Of a stretch of DNA of 38,442 bases, positions 26,381-35,803 are shown piece after piece. Where the stretch lies: the NCBI GenBank assembly GCA_964609385.1, contig CAZSSM010000066.1, positions 1 through 38,442 on the forward strand, in the 5' to 3' direction. The notes beneath the pieces were generated by a model, which saw only the letters and a program-made list of their open reading frames with translations, did no database searches and was not told where the DNA came from. The position numbers and the translations under genes were made by a program. Source of the stretch: CAZSSM01 sp964609385 (GTDB taxonomy: Bacteria; Planctomycetota; Planctomycetia; Isosphaerales; Isosphaeraceae). Numbering within the stretch: the first letter of the stretch is position 1; each line of letters starts with the position of its first letter.

Positions 26381-27627
26381 GATCGCGGTCCGGTGATACC
26401 GTCGGGATCGGTCGCCGACTCGGCCTTGGCAGTCTCCTCAACGACCGCGTGATTGCTGGTCGTATCCTCGATCGAGGGATGTTTTCCGCGATGGGCCGCG
26501 TGCAAGGCCGTGATCACTAGCGTCAAGATGGTAATCGGTCCAACATACGAGAACATGATCAGATTGAACCGCGGCAAAGCGTCGTGCTCGGTCGCGCGGA
26601 AGTAGAGGTAGATCAAGAAGGCGACGTAGTAGGCGAGGAACAGGAAGCCCTCCCAGCGAGCGATCTTGAACCCGGTGAAGACGATCGGAAAGACGGCCAA
26701 GGCGACCGCGACCATCAGGGGAATTCCGAAGTTCAAGAGGCCATCAGGCACGATCAGAGGGGTTGGGGCCAGCGCAGCGGTCAAGCCGACGACGATCACG
26801 ATGTTGAAGATATTGCTGCCGACGACGTTGCCGACGGCCAGGTCGCGCTCTCCTTTGATGCTGGCAACGATCGAGACGACCAGTTCGGGGAGCGAGGTTC
26901 CCAGCGCTACGACGGTCACGCCGATGACCGCCTCGCTCACCTGGAAGCGACCGGCGATTTCTGAGGCCGACTCGACCAGCCAGTCGGCCCCGACCAACAG
27001 CATGCCGAGACCGCTGCCGAACAGGACCAGGGCGATCAGCCAGAACATGCCACGGAACCGCGTCTCGCGGCGAATGTGCCCGAGGACCTCGTCGATCTCA
27101 GCTTCAGTCGGTGGGGACTCCGGATCGATCTCCGAGGGCTTCGCCTTGGCATGCAGCCGATGTTGCTCGCGGACCTCACGGCGCCCTTGAAGCACCAACA
27201 CCACGAAGTAGCTGATACCGGCGACGGTCAGGATCAGGCCATCAATTCGGGTCAGCTCCGTGTTCCACGCCAAGGCGAAGAGACCCACCGAGACGGCGAT
27301 CATCACCGGCACGTCGAACTTGACGATCCTTCGTGAGACGGCCAAAGGCGCCACCAACGCCGATGCGCCCAGGACCAGCAGCACGTTGACCAGATTGCTG
27401 CCGACGATCGTTCCCAATGAGATGTCCGGAGTCTCGGAGTAGACCGCGTTGAGCGAGACGGCCAGTTCGGGGGAACCGGTCCCAAACGCCACGATCGTTA
27501 GGCCGATGACCAGCGAAGGAAGCCCCAAGGCCGAGGCCAGTCGGACTGAGCCGCGGACCAGCAGCTCGCCACCGGCCAGCAACAGCACCAGTCCGAGCGG
27601 AAACTGCACGAAGACGGGGAGACTCAT
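26377..27627 (-). CDS. Ca2+/Na+ antiporter, CaCA superfamily (YrbG-like)
   Basis: A 416-residue membrane protein with the two inverted repeats of the cation/Ca2+ exchanger family. The alpha-1 motif is AFGTGSPELAVSLNAV followed by GTIVGSNLVN. The alpha-2 motif is ALGTSLPELVVSIVAS followed by NVVGSNIFN. About 10-11 hydrophobic helices are visible, with a charged cytoplasmic loop around residues 150-190 between the halves. It would exchange Ca2+ for Na+ or H+. An extra hydrophilic tail of about 45 residues ends the protein. The stop overlaps the start of the flavoprotein gene. Confidence 0.92.
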   Translation of the reverse strand: MSLPVFVQFPLGLVLLLAGGELLVRGSVRLASALGLPSLVIGLTIVAFGTGSPELAVSLNAVYSETPDISLGTIVGSNLVNVLLVLGASALVAPLAVSRRIVKFDVPVMIAVSVGLFALAWNTELTRIDGLILTVAGISYFVVLVLQGRREVREQHRLHAKAKPSEIDPESPPTEAEIDEVLGHIRRETRFRGMFWLIALVLFGSGLGMLLVGADWLVESASEIAGRFQVSEAVIGVTVVALGTSLPELVVSIVASIKGERDLAVGNVVGSNIFNIVIVVGLTAALAPTPLIVPDGLLNFGIPLMVAVALAVFPIVFTGFKIARWEGFLFLAYYVAFLIYLYFRATEHDALPRFNLIMFSYVGPITILTLVITALHAAHRGKHPSIEDTTSNHAVVEETAKAESATDPDGITGPRS

Positions 27628-27856
27628 CAGCGGGCCTACTTCTTAACCTGCGGGCGATTCGGGATGGGGAGACGCGTTCATGACCAGACGTGAGGGAACG
27701 TCCCGCCTTGTGGATCGATCCCGAGGTACACGCGTCGAGTCAGGTCAAGCCAGTCTATCCCGTTCCCGATCCCGAGACGATCCCGCTCCGGGACACTCGG
27801 TCACCCACCCGGCCCGGCCCACCATCCGACGGCCGAGCAGGGTACCCGTCCCGGGC

Positions 27857-29284
27857 TCACATAACCGTGAAGTAGTTGGCCGCAGCGACGTCGAAATACT
27901 CCGGCTTCATCACCAGAGGGAGGCCATTGTAACGGCAATAGTTAGCCACCTGAGCCAGCAGGTCGCGCGGCTGGCAGCATCGGAAGGGCCGGTCGACTTT
28001 CTTGTAGTAGACCTCCACGAGGTGGTCCAGCGCCTTCGGGTTGACCTCCGGGAAGCCGTACTTCTTGGCGAAGATCGAGAACATCTGGCGGAACATCGCC
28101 TCGGTCGGGTCGGACGCCTGGATCTTGTACGGGATCCGACGGAGGAACGCCTCGTCGACCAGGTTCTTCGGCTCTAAGTTGGTCGAGAAGAGGATGAGCT
28201 GGTCGAAAGGGACCTGGATCTTCTTGCCGTTGGCCAGCTTGAGGAAGTCGTAGCGCTTCTCCAACGGCACGATCCAGCGGTTAAGCAGTTCCTGCGGCTC
28301 CATCCGTTGTCGACCGAAGTCATCGATTAGGAAGGTCCCGTTGTTGGCCTTCATCTGGAGCGGGGCTTCGCTGATCTTGGTGACCGGGTCGTAGTAGATC
28401 TCCAAGTTGTCCATGGTCAGCTCGCCACCGGCGACGATCGTCGGCCGTCGGATCTCGACCCAGCGCAGGTCGTGATCGACCTGACGGAGCAGATCGTTTC
28501 CCGGCTTGGTGATCTCTTCGTGGTTGGACTCGTCGAAGAGCTTCAGGATCAGGCCCTCGACCAAGATCACGCGCGGGATCCAAACCGTCGTGCCGAAGCA
28601 CTTGGTGATCCGCTCGGCGATCGAGGTCTTGCCGTTGCCCGGTGCACCGTAAAGGAACATCCCCCGGCCCGAGCAGATCGCCGGCCCGAGCCCGTCGAGC
28701 GTGGCTGGATCGATCAACAGGTCCGAAAAGGCCCGCTCCAAGTCGTGGCGCTGGGGCTGCTCGCCGGCGATCGTCTGGCGACGGACCGCGTCGAGGTAGA
28801 CCTCAAAGGGGACCGGCGCGGTCCCAACATACTGGCACTCCTCCATATGCATCCGGGCCCGTTGGCGACCGACATCGGTCAGGCTGTAGAAGTAGTCGTT
28901 GGCCGTGGCGGCGTTGGCATAGTTGAGGATCTGGGCGTTCTTGAGCGAGCGGAGGAAGTCGGGGAACGGTCCGAATGGCAAGCCCAACTCCTCGGCGATC
29001 AGCCGGCCGGTGGCCATGCCGACGTTGAGCAGGAACTTCAGGACCAGGGCTTCGATCTGGTTAGGATTCAGCCCGGCCTCCATGAACGAGTTGACCGCCG
29101 GGGGTCGGAACATCGGTCGACCATTCATAGCCAGAGCGGCTTGGGCCGCGGCTTGAGGATGCGGATGCGACCCGTTCGGGGGAACCGGAGAGGTCGGGGG
29201 GGTCTGGGCCGCGGCGGCCTCTGCCGGATGGCCTGGCGAGGGACGAGGCCGATCCATCATCGGTAGCGGCGGATTGTCGATCAC
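27857..29284 (-). CDS. AAA+ ATPase with N-terminal winged-helix-like region
   Basis: An AAA-type ATPase of about 475 residues. Walker A is GAPGNGKTS (near residue 213), Walker B is FLIDDFG (near 313), and a Sensor 1 candidate is LILFSTN. A conserved DEAFLRRIPYKI segment supplies the arginine-finger region. Upstream of the ATPase, residues about 70-150 (PNQIEALVLKFLLNVG, then FPDFLRSLKN) resemble a winged-helix domain. The N terminus is disordered, Pro/Ala-rich. The frame opens with TTG at 29374, but I prefer the GTG at 29284 because GGGAGAGG lies 5 bases upstream; the ATG pair at 29260 lacks such a site. It probably remodels a protein complex, but its partner is not evident from the neighbours. 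Confidence 0.72.
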   Translation of the reverse strand: MIDNPPLPMMDRPRPSPGHPAEAAAAQTPPTSPVPPNGSHPHPQAAAQAALAMNGRPMFRPPAVNSFMEAGLNPNQIEALVLKFLLNVGMATGRLIAEELGLPFGPFPDFLRSLKNAQILNYANAATANDYFYSLTDVGRQRARMHMEECQYVGTAPVPFEVYLDAVRRQTIAGEQPQRHDLERAFSDLLIDPATLDGLGPAICSGRGMFLYGAPGNGKTSIAERITKCFGTTVWIPRVILVEGLILKLFDESNHEEITKPGNDLLRQVDHDLRWVEIRRPTIVAGGELTMDNLEIYYDPVTKISEAPLQMKANNGTFLIDDFGRQRMEPQELLNRWIVPLEKRYDFLKLANGKKIQVPFDQLILFSTNLEPKNLVDEAFLRRIPYKIQASDPTEAMFRQMFSIFAKKYGFPEVNPKALDHLVEVYYKKVDRPFRCCQPRDLLAQVANYCRYNGLPLVMKPEYFDVAAANYFTVM

Positions 29285-29455
29285 GGCGACCTCTCCCGCA
29301 CGGGGATCGAAAAGGACAAGGGACTCAGTATCGATAGCCTGAGGGGATCCGGGATGTCCTCGGACGGGCCACAAGGCCGGGCCGATCGAGATCAGGCCGG
29401 AATCCCTGAGTAACCTAGGTCGAGCCCGACGGATCGGTCAAACCGCAGAACCTAC

Positions 29456-29956
29456 TCAAGCCAGCCGCTCGGCCAACGCGTTGATCCATCCCGACGAGAC
29501 CGACGATTCGACGAACGTGAACCGCCTCGACGTGGGCCCTTCCGGCTTAATCACGACCCGCCACGTCCGGGCCGTCGGCAGTCGGTCGGCGACGCGGTCG
29601 GCCCACTCGACGAAACTCAGCGCCCCCGGCTCCGACCAGAGATCGCCGACCCCGAGGTCCTCGAACGAATCGGCGTCGTCGAGCCGATACGTATCCATAT
29701 GATATAAAACACGGCTATCTCGACCCAAGTAGGGCTGGATGAGCGTGAAGGTCGGGCTGGTGACCGCCTCGGAATCAACCCCTAAGGCGGTGGCCACGGC
29801 GCGGACCAATCGCGTCTTGCCCGCGCCCAGCGGACCCTCCAGGGCGAGGATCGTTCCCGGCTCGAGGACCGCCGCAAGCGCCGCCCCGAGGCGGTCGGTC
29901 TCGGCCTCCGAACCGACCGTCACCGAGAGCCCCTTGCCATCGCGCGTCACGATCAC
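29456..29956 (-). CDS. tsaE: tRNA threonylcarbamoyladenosine biosynthesis ATPase TsaE
   Basis: A 166-residue P-loop protein with the TsaE layout. Walker A is LEGPLGAGKTRL (near residue 40). VTSPTFTLIQPYLG follows with the conserved Ser-Pro-Thr-Phe, then YHMDTYRLDD and FVEWADRV, which are diagnostic for the family. TsaE works with TsaB and TsaD to make t6A37 in ANN-decoding tRNAs and is essential in most bacteria. The start is GTG at 29956, with GGGAGG 9 bases upstream. It lies 69 bases downstream of thiL on the same strand, so the two may be co-transcribed, as in many other bacteria. Confidence 0.95.
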   Translation of the reverse strand: MIVTRDGKGLSVTVGSEAETDRLGAALAAVLEPGTILALEGPLGAGKTRLVRAVATALGVDSEAVTSPTFTLIQPYLGRDSRVLYHMDTYRLDDADSFEDLGVGDLWSEPGALSFVEWADRVADRLPTARTWRVVIKPEGPTSRRFTFVESSVSSGWINALAERLA

Positions 29957-30025
29957 GCCACCAAGCCTCCCGAGATCCTAATCATGATTTGACTAGGTTC
30001 ACATCCTTTGACCGTTCAAAACCCA

Positions 30026-30991
30026 TTAGGAGAGATGATCGAATCCCCCCGAGCCGAGGCGGGCGGGACGACCGTTGGGCTGGCGGAGCCAGACGCCTCC
30101 TCCCGAGGTGACCCGACCGATCGAATGGAGTTGGACTCCGGAGGGGGGCATGGCCAGAAACCGTTGGGCGTCGTCGGGGTCGAGCGTCAGGCAGAGTTCG
30201 AAGTCCTCGCCGTCCTCCAGGGCGTGGGCCAGGGGAGTCCGATCGTCTCGGGTGGCCATGAAACGCGCATCGTCATGGATCGGGATCGCCTCTGCGTCGA
30301 GTTCGGCCCCGAGGTCATCGCCGGCCCGGAGGATGTGGATCAGGTCGCTGGCCAGGCCGTCGGAGAGGTCGATCATCGCGTGGATCGGGACGGCCTCGTG
30401 GATCGCCAGAGCCTCGGCGATCCGGGGTTCGGGGCTCAGGTGCCGACCTCGAAGGCTCCCACCCAGCGGGCCGGTCACCGCGATCACGTCGCCGGGCCGT
30501 GCGCCTGCGCGAAGGACCGGCCCCTTCGACGTCGGCCGGCCGAGCACGGCGACGTTGATTACCAGTGGGCCGTCCCAGGCGTTGGTGTCGCCGCCGACCA
30601 GGTCGATGTCGAACCGATCGGCCATCGCCACCAGACCGGTCTGCAGGTCGCCCGCGATCGACGCGGGATCGCTCCGAGGCAGGGCGACCGAGACGGTTGC
30701 GGCCAGCGGTCGAGCCGCCATCGCCGCCAGGTCCGAGAGATTGACCCCCAAGGCCTTGCGACCGACCGCCTCACCGCCATGCTCAGCCAGGAGGAAGTGC
30801 CGACCCTCTAGGAGCAGGTCGCTGGCGAAGACCAAGTCCGAGCCTGGATCGGCCAGCCAAGCCGCGTCGTCGCCGATCCCGAGTCGGGTCCGATCGCTGA
30901 GCTTGATCCGACGGCACAGCGATTCGATCAGCGAGAACTCGCCACGGAGCGGAGGGAGGCCATCGTTGGTCCGGTTTGATTGCCCCGTCAT
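30026..30991 (-). CDS. thiL: Thiamine-monophosphate kinase ThiL
   Basis: A 321-residue PurM/ThiL-type kinase, normal length for the family. LGIGDDAAWL near residue 37 binds Mg-ATP, and VGGDTNAWDGP, VTGPLGGSLRG and MIDLSDGLASDL are further signature segments. It phosphorylates thiamine monophosphate to thiamine pyrophosphate. It is the first gene of a short minus-strand set with tsaE. Upstream lies a region of 390 bases containing an AT-rich patch with a possible promoter at 31207-31235. I find no TPP riboswitch in its own leader. Confidence 0.93.
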   Translation of the reverse strand: MTGQSNRTNDGLPPLRGEFSLIESLCRRIKLSDRTRLGIGDDAAWLADPGSDLVFASDLLLEGRHFLLAEHGGEAVGRKALGVNLSDLAAMAARPLAATVSVALPRSDPASIAGDLQTGLVAMADRFDIDLVGGDTNAWDGPLVINVAVLGRPTSKGPVLRAGARPGDVIAVTGPLGGSLRGRHLSPEPRIAEALAIHEAVPIHAMIDLSDGLASDLIHILRAGDDLGAELDAEAIPIHDDARFMATRDDRTPLAHALEDGEDFELCLTLDPDDAQRFLAMPPSGVQLHSIGRVTSGGGVWLRQPNGRPARLGSGGFDHLS

Positions 30992-31206
30992 CCCGCCCGT
31001 CCGATCTGAAGTCTCGTTCGCCGTCTGATCCGTCGCGCCGCCGATCCGATCGGATGACGTCCTTCAACGCTCAACAGTAACACGTCGGCCCGTCGGGCGT
31101 ACGCAGTCGTCACAGCGAAGGATCGATCAATCCCCGGTACGGTTAATCAAGTAGGTATTCTCATCATGAAGCTTTTGGTACAAGGTCTGTGGCACGGAAA
31201 AGGTGA

Positions 31207-31235
31207 ATCTTAAATTCACAACAAAGACCAAACAA
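31207..31235 (-). promoter_or_regulatory. Candidate promoter for thiL
   Basis: On the minus strand TTGTTT (31235-31230) and TAAGAT (31212-31207) are separated by 17 bp inside an AT-rich patch (about 31140-31280). This would give a leader of about 200 nt before the thiL start. A 6-bp dyad GTGAAT/ATTCAC overlaps the -10 box and could be an operator. Confidence 0.3.
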
Positions 31236-31321
31236 AATATTTATAAAATCATCAAGTTTTTAGTGTTATTTTGCCAGAACCTAGTCCTTGAGCGGGATTG
31301 GTCCCAGTCACACATAACGGA

Positions 31322-31357
31322 CGTTCGGCCTGAACCCAGGCGGGCCCAGACCGAACG
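31322..31357 (-). terminator. Hairpin after the amidohydrolase gene
   Basis: CGTTCGG (31322-31328) pairs with CCGAACG (31351-31357), with an inner CCTG/CAGG stem, 25 bases beyond the stop of the minus-strand amidohydrolase. It lacks a clear T-run but is well placed as a terminator. Confidence 0.45.
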
Positions 31358-31381
31358 ACCGATCATCTTCTCGTAAGTCGT

Positions 31382-34300
31382 TTACTCTTCCTCAAGGCCA
31401 CCGGGTGCCGATTCGTCCTCGACGTCTTCGGACGTGTCGGCCTGGACGGCCTGGACGGCGGCACTACGTTCGAGGCCGAGCGGGGCGATCCCGTTACGGA
31501 CCTCGGCCAAGCGACCGAGATATCGCTCATAGAGCCGCGTGTGCTTGCTCTCCGGCTCGATCGGGCGACCGCCGATGAAGACGAGCTTGACCTGGCTGGT
31601 CGGCTGGAGGATATGTCCGGCGGTGATGACCAGGTTGGCCTGTTTGCCGACCTCCAGGGAGCCGTGGGTCTCCTCGACGCCGAGGATCTTGGCCGGGTTG
31701 ATTGTGACCGCCTCGAGGGCCGCCTGTTCGGGCAAGCCGTAGGCGACCGCCGTGTCGGCATGGAACGGGACGTTCCGGCTCTCGGTGGCGTCGTTGTCGC
31801 CGCTGGTCCGCAAGGCGAAGAGGATGCCCGCCTCGTGCAACAGCGTGGGGGCTCGATAGGCCGAGTCGTAGGGATCCGGCGTGCTCGGGACCCGCAAGGT
31901 ACCGCCCAGGATGACCGGAAGACCCGACTCCTTGACCGCGTCGGCGATCTTCCAGGCGTCGGTGGCCCCGCTCAGGATCGCGTTGAGCCCGAGGTCCTCG
32001 GCCAGTTCGATCGCCTCGAGGATCTGATCGCGGGAGTCGGCGTGGAGGATGACCGGCTTCTCCCCTTTGGCATAGGGCACCAATGCGGCCAGCCTTGGGT
32101 CGGGCATCGGCGGATTGACGAGCGTGCCCGGCGCGGCCTCCATGATCTCGGCGTAGGCCAGGGTCTGCCGGAACTTCGCCTTGATGTCGTCGACCGAGAG
32201 CAGGTTGCCGATGCTGACCCCGAAGCTTCGGAGCCGCTCGATCCGCTCGCGGCTCGGCGGCATCGTGATGTCCAAAGCCAACGCGTCCCGCGAGACGATT
32301 TCAGGATAGGTCCAGCCGAACATGTCGGCCAAACACCCTTGACCCGAGACGATGTTGCGGAACCCACCCGCGGCGTTGACATAGACCGACAGGACGCCGT
32401 TGGCGCGGGTCGTCGGGATGATCGCGCTGTCGGGGTGGATGGCGACGCTGGTCCGGAGTTCGGGCTGGAACGGGGCCAGCTCGCGGGCGTCCTGAGTGGC
32501 CGAGATGCTGCCGATCTCGATGAGGCCAACCGTGTTGCCGGCATCGATCATGCCGGGCCAGACGTCGAGGCCACCCAGATCGAGGCTGACAGCGCCATCG
32601 GGGATCGGTGTGTTCGGACCACCCATCGCGCTGATCCGACCGGCATCGACGATCAACGTGCCGTTGTCGATCACCTCTTTCGTGACCGGATGGATCGTCG
32701 CACCGGTCAGGGCGTAGAGCCCACGCGGAGTGACCTCGGCAGTCACGACGCGTTGACGCGCCTCCGACGGAGCGATCGGCATGGTCGGCGAGGGCGTCTC
32801 GACGCGGGGCCGGAGCAATTCCCCCTCGTCGAATCGCTGGAAGGCGACCTCCCCTTCGACGAGCGTCAACTGGCACTGGGCGAACCCGTCGAGCGGGTGC
32901 GCGTGGAAGAAGGCGAGGTCGGCGTCCTTGCCCGGCTCGATCGAGCCGGTCCGATCGCTCAGGCCGATCTCACGCGCCGGGTTGATCGTGATCATGGCTA
33001 AAGCCTCGTCCTCACTGACCCCGCCGTAGCGGACCATCTTGGCCGCCTCCAGGTAGAGGTGGCGGACCAGCTCGCCGCTATCCGACTTGATGCAGACCGC
33101 CGCACCGGCCTCAGTCAAGAGGGCGGCGTTGTACGGCGTCGCGTCGTAGGCCTCGACCTTGTAGGCCCACCAGTCGGAGAAGGTCGAGCAACTGGAGCCA
33201 TGAGCGGCGATCTCCGGCGCGATCTTATAGCCTTCCAGGACGTGCTGGAGCGACTTGACACGAACCCCGTACCGCTCGGCGATGCGCATGAGCATCAGGA
33301 TCTCGTCGGCGCGATAGCAATGGCTGTGGATCTCGTAGCTGCCGTCGACGATCCGCGCAACGGCCTCGAGCCGGAGGTCACGACGCGGCGGGGCGACTTC
33401 CTCGCCGCGTGCCTGGGCCTGACCATAGGCGGTCCAACGCGCTTGGTAGGCTCGGGCCTCCTGGAAGGCGCGATCCAAGGTCGCCTCGACGCCCATTCGG
33501 CTGTAGGGGAACCGGTCGGGGTCGTCACTCCGCTTGCGAGTGACGTTCTCACCCAGGGCGAATTTGACGCCGACGGGCCGATCACGGACGATCAGCTCGC
33601 GGGCCGGCTTGCCGTAGTGCATCTTGATCACCGCGTCCTGACCGCCGATCGTGTTGGCCGAGCCGTGGAGCAACCGCGCAGCGGTCACACCGCCGGCCGA
33701 AGCGCGATAGATCGTCGCATCGTCGCCGGTGACCACGTCGATGACCCGAACCTCAGGGACGATCGAGAGCGAACCCTCATTGACCCCGCCCGAGATCGCC
33801 ATGTGCGAGTGCGTATCAATGATGCCTGGCATCACGAACATGCCCTTTGCATCGATGACCGTGATCTCCTCGGGGGTCTCGACATCCTCGCCCACCGCGA
33901 CGATCTTGCCGTCACGGACCAGAATCGACGCGTCCTCGAACGTCCCTTGAGTGACCGTCAGGACGACCGCGCTGGTGATCAGGACGTCGCCGCCGGTCTG
34001 GAGGGTGGGCTGGCGGTCCTCGTCGAACTCGGTGGCCACGTCGACGAACGGTTCGTCGGCCACATCATCCTCGGACTCCTCGTCGGTCGCGGACTCATCC
34101 TCCTCGCCGGCCGATTCGTCTTCGTCGCCCGCAGCGGATTCCTCAGGATCAACCGAATCCTCCGCAGCCGTCTCGTCCTTCGAGGCGTTGGGATCCCTGT
34201 CCTCCTCAGTGGTCTCCTCCGACTCCTCGCCATCGAGTTTGGGGACGTCATATTCGAATTTACGACCATCGATGAAGACGTAAGCGAGTTTGGCGTCGTC

Positions 34301-35803
34301 TTCGCCCAATGGTTTGTCCCAGAGACTGATGTGGTCGAGCTTCCCGACGGCAATGGTGCCGAGTTGGTCGGAGGCGCCGGCGATCAGGGCGGCGTCACGG
34401 GTCAGGGCGCGCTGCGCCGATTCGACGCTCAAACCCGCCTCGATCAAGGCCTTGAGGCGCTGGGGGAACGCCCCGGCGTCGTCGCAGGTCAGGGCGAACG
34501 GGACGCCGGCCTCGGCCAGAACGGCGGCGTTGGCCACGCGCTCCTCCCACGATTCCTTCCGCTTCTGGAGCAGGCGGTAGGGCTCGTCGCGATCCTTCAG
34601 CTCCTGCTTACGGTACTCCTCGAGGTCGGGGACCTCCGGCGCTTCGGCGTCGAAGTCGAGGGTCAAGATAACCGAGGCGTCGGCGGCTTGGAGCCGATCG
34701 ACGACCTTGTACGCCTCGGCGCCGCCGACGATGACGGCGGTGGTGCCGAACTCCTCGGCCAGGTCGAGGACCCGATGGATCTCTTCGCGATCGTCGGCCC
34801 GCCACCAGACCGGCAGCTTGCGGACCCGAGCCTGATGGAGCGTCTCCAATGCGGGATCGAACGGCGGTCGGGGCCCGACCCCGGCCTCGAAGCGCTCCTG
34901 GAGTCGATGGTGGTGTTCGGCGTCGAGCATGGCTTGACGCAGGTGTGCGATCACGCCCATCAAGGCGCTGGAGGGATAGTTGCCCGAGTCGGGGCGGGGC
35001 GGGTCGTCGGCCATCGCCTCACAGCAGCCATTGACCCAGTGTGAGTCCCAGCCCAGGACCGGATCATGGTCCGCATGGTGATGGATATGCCCATGGTGAA
35101 AATGCAAGAGCCCAGCGCGCGCATCGAGGAGATCCGCTGCGCCATAGGTTCGGCCACGCGGCCGGGCCAGGTTGATCTGGAGGGCGATCGGGCTGGCCAC
35201 AACCGACTCGCGACGGTTGGCCGCGCTCAAACTGACCAGTGCTGACTGACCCGTGGCGATCGCTCCGTTGGGTGCGACGAGCAGGTCAGTGAAGCCCAAG
35301 CCCCGACGTCCCGAGGCGATCGCGTCGGTGATCTCGACGGCAGTGGCCATCTGGAACTCGGGCGTCAGGCCGTTGCGGTTGTCCGGCGGGGTTTGGGCGG
35401 TGGAGAACTCGCGGAAGGTAATGTCGCGCCCCAGACCGGTGTCCGATCGTTTGGTCCCCTCGGCCTGGCCCTCGGTACTGAAGAGGTCGAGGAAGCCGGG
35501 GTAGAGGTGTAAGCCTGACGCGTCGACCACCTCGGCATCGACCGGGACGGTGACCTCATCGGACGCGCCGAAGGCGGTGATCAGACCGTTGCGGATAATG
35601 ACGGTCGCATCGGTGACGCTCTTGTCCGGTAGGGGATGCACCTCCGCGCCGACCAGAGCGTAGGCGGCGGGTCGGTAGTCGGGCCTCCGCTCCTCGAAGG
35701 CCTCGGGCCGCCCGACGACGGCCAAGACCATCATGAAGAAACAGAAACCGAACGCGGCCGATCGCCGGAAACTCCTGATCGATCGTCGACACAACGGGGC
35801 CAT
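31382..35803 (-). CDS. Secreted triple amidohydrolase-like fusion protein
   Basis: A 1473-residue exported protein with an N-terminal hydrophobic segment (SAAFGFCFFMMVLAVVG). Three amidohydrolase-like modules follow. Module 1 (about 45-510) has the beta-sandwich start ALVGAEVHPL and YPGFLDLFSTEG, where the usual HxH is missing. An acidic linker rich in Glu and Asp runs from about 514 to 598. Module 2 (about 600-1010) keeps the metal set: PGIIDTHSHM near 663, IHSHCYRADEI near 826, SLQHVLEG near 855 and IKSDSGEL near 905. Module 3 (about 1027-1450) has VWPGMIDAGNTVGL in place of HxH but keeps LHADSRDQI and SGDNDA. Only the middle module looks catalytically complete. It resembles imidazolonepropionase-like amidohydrolases; the substrate is unknown. 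Confidence 0.85.
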   Translation of the reverse strand: MAPLCRRSIRSFRRSAAFGFCFFMMVLAVVGRPEAFEERRPDYRPAAYALVGAEVHPLPDKSVTDATVIIRNGLITAFGASDEVTVPVDAEVVDASGLHLYPGFLDLFSTEGQAEGTKRSDTGLGRDITFREFSTAQTPPDNRNGLTPEFQMATAVEITDAIASGRRGLGFTDLLVAPNGAIATGQSALVSLSAANRRESVVASPIALQINLARPRGRTYGAADLLDARAGLLHFHHGHIHHHADHDPVLGWDSHWVNGCCEAMADDPPRPDSGNYPSSALMGVIAHLRQAMLDAEHHHRLQERFEAGVGPRPPFDPALETLHQARVRKLPVWWRADDREEIHRVLDLAEEFGTTAVIVGGAEAYKVVDRLQAADASVILTLDFDAEAPEVPDLEEYRKQELKDRDEPYRLLQKRKESWEERVANAAVLAEAGVPFALTCDDAGAFPQRLKALIEAGLSVESAQRALTRDAALIAGASDQLGTIAVGKLDHISLWDKPLGEDDAKLAYVFIDGRKFEYDVPKLDGEESEETTEEDRDPNASKDETAAEDSVDPEESAAGDEDESAGEEDESATDEESEDDVADEPFVDVATEFDEDRQPTLQTGGDVLITSAVVLTVTQGTFEDASILVRDGKIVAVGEDVETPEEITVIDAKGMFVMPGIIDTHSHMAISGGVNEGSLSIVPEVRVIDVVTGDDATIYRASAGGVTAARLLHGSANTIGGQDAVIKMHYGKPARELIVRDRPVGVKFALGENVTRKRSDDPDRFPYSRMGVEATLDRAFQEARAYQARWTAYGQAQARGEEVAPPRRDLRLEAVARIVDGSYEIHSHCYRADEILMLMRIAERYGVRVKSLQHVLEGYKIAPEIAAHGSSCSTFSDWWAYKVEAYDATPYNAALLTEAGAAVCIKSDSGELVRHLYLEAAKMVRYGGVSEDEALAMITINPAREIGLSDRTGSIEPGKDADLAFFHAHPLDGFAQCQLTLVEGEVAFQRFDEGELLRPRVETPSPTMPIAPSEARQRVVTAEVTPRGLYALTGATIHPVTKEVIDNGTLIVDAGRISAMGGPNTPIPDGAVSLDLGGLDVWPGMIDAGNTVGLIEIGSISATQDARELAPFQPELRTSVAIHPDSAIIPTTRANGVLSVYVNAAGGFRNIVSGQGCLADMFGWTYPEIVSRDALALDITMPPSRERIERLRSFGVSIGNLLSVDDIKAKFRQTLAYAEIMEAAPGTLVNPPMPDPRLAALVPYAKGEKPVILHADSRDQILEAIELAEDLGLNAILSGATDAWKIADAVKESGLPVILGGTLRVPSTPDPYDSAYRAPTLLHEAGILFALRTSGDNDATESRNVPFHADTAVAYGLPEQAALEAVTINPAKILGVEETHGSLEVGKQANLVITAGHILQPTSQVKLVFIGGRPIEPESKHTRLYERYLGRLAEVRNGIAPLGLERSAAVQAVQADTSEDVEDESAPGGLEEE

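Noticed and set aside
33059..35044. A 661-codon open frame on the plus strand and another at 31541-33001
   Set aside because: Both lie opposite the amidohydrolase gene, which has clear domains. The plus frames show low-complexity, non-protein composition expected from a GC-rich antisense shadow.
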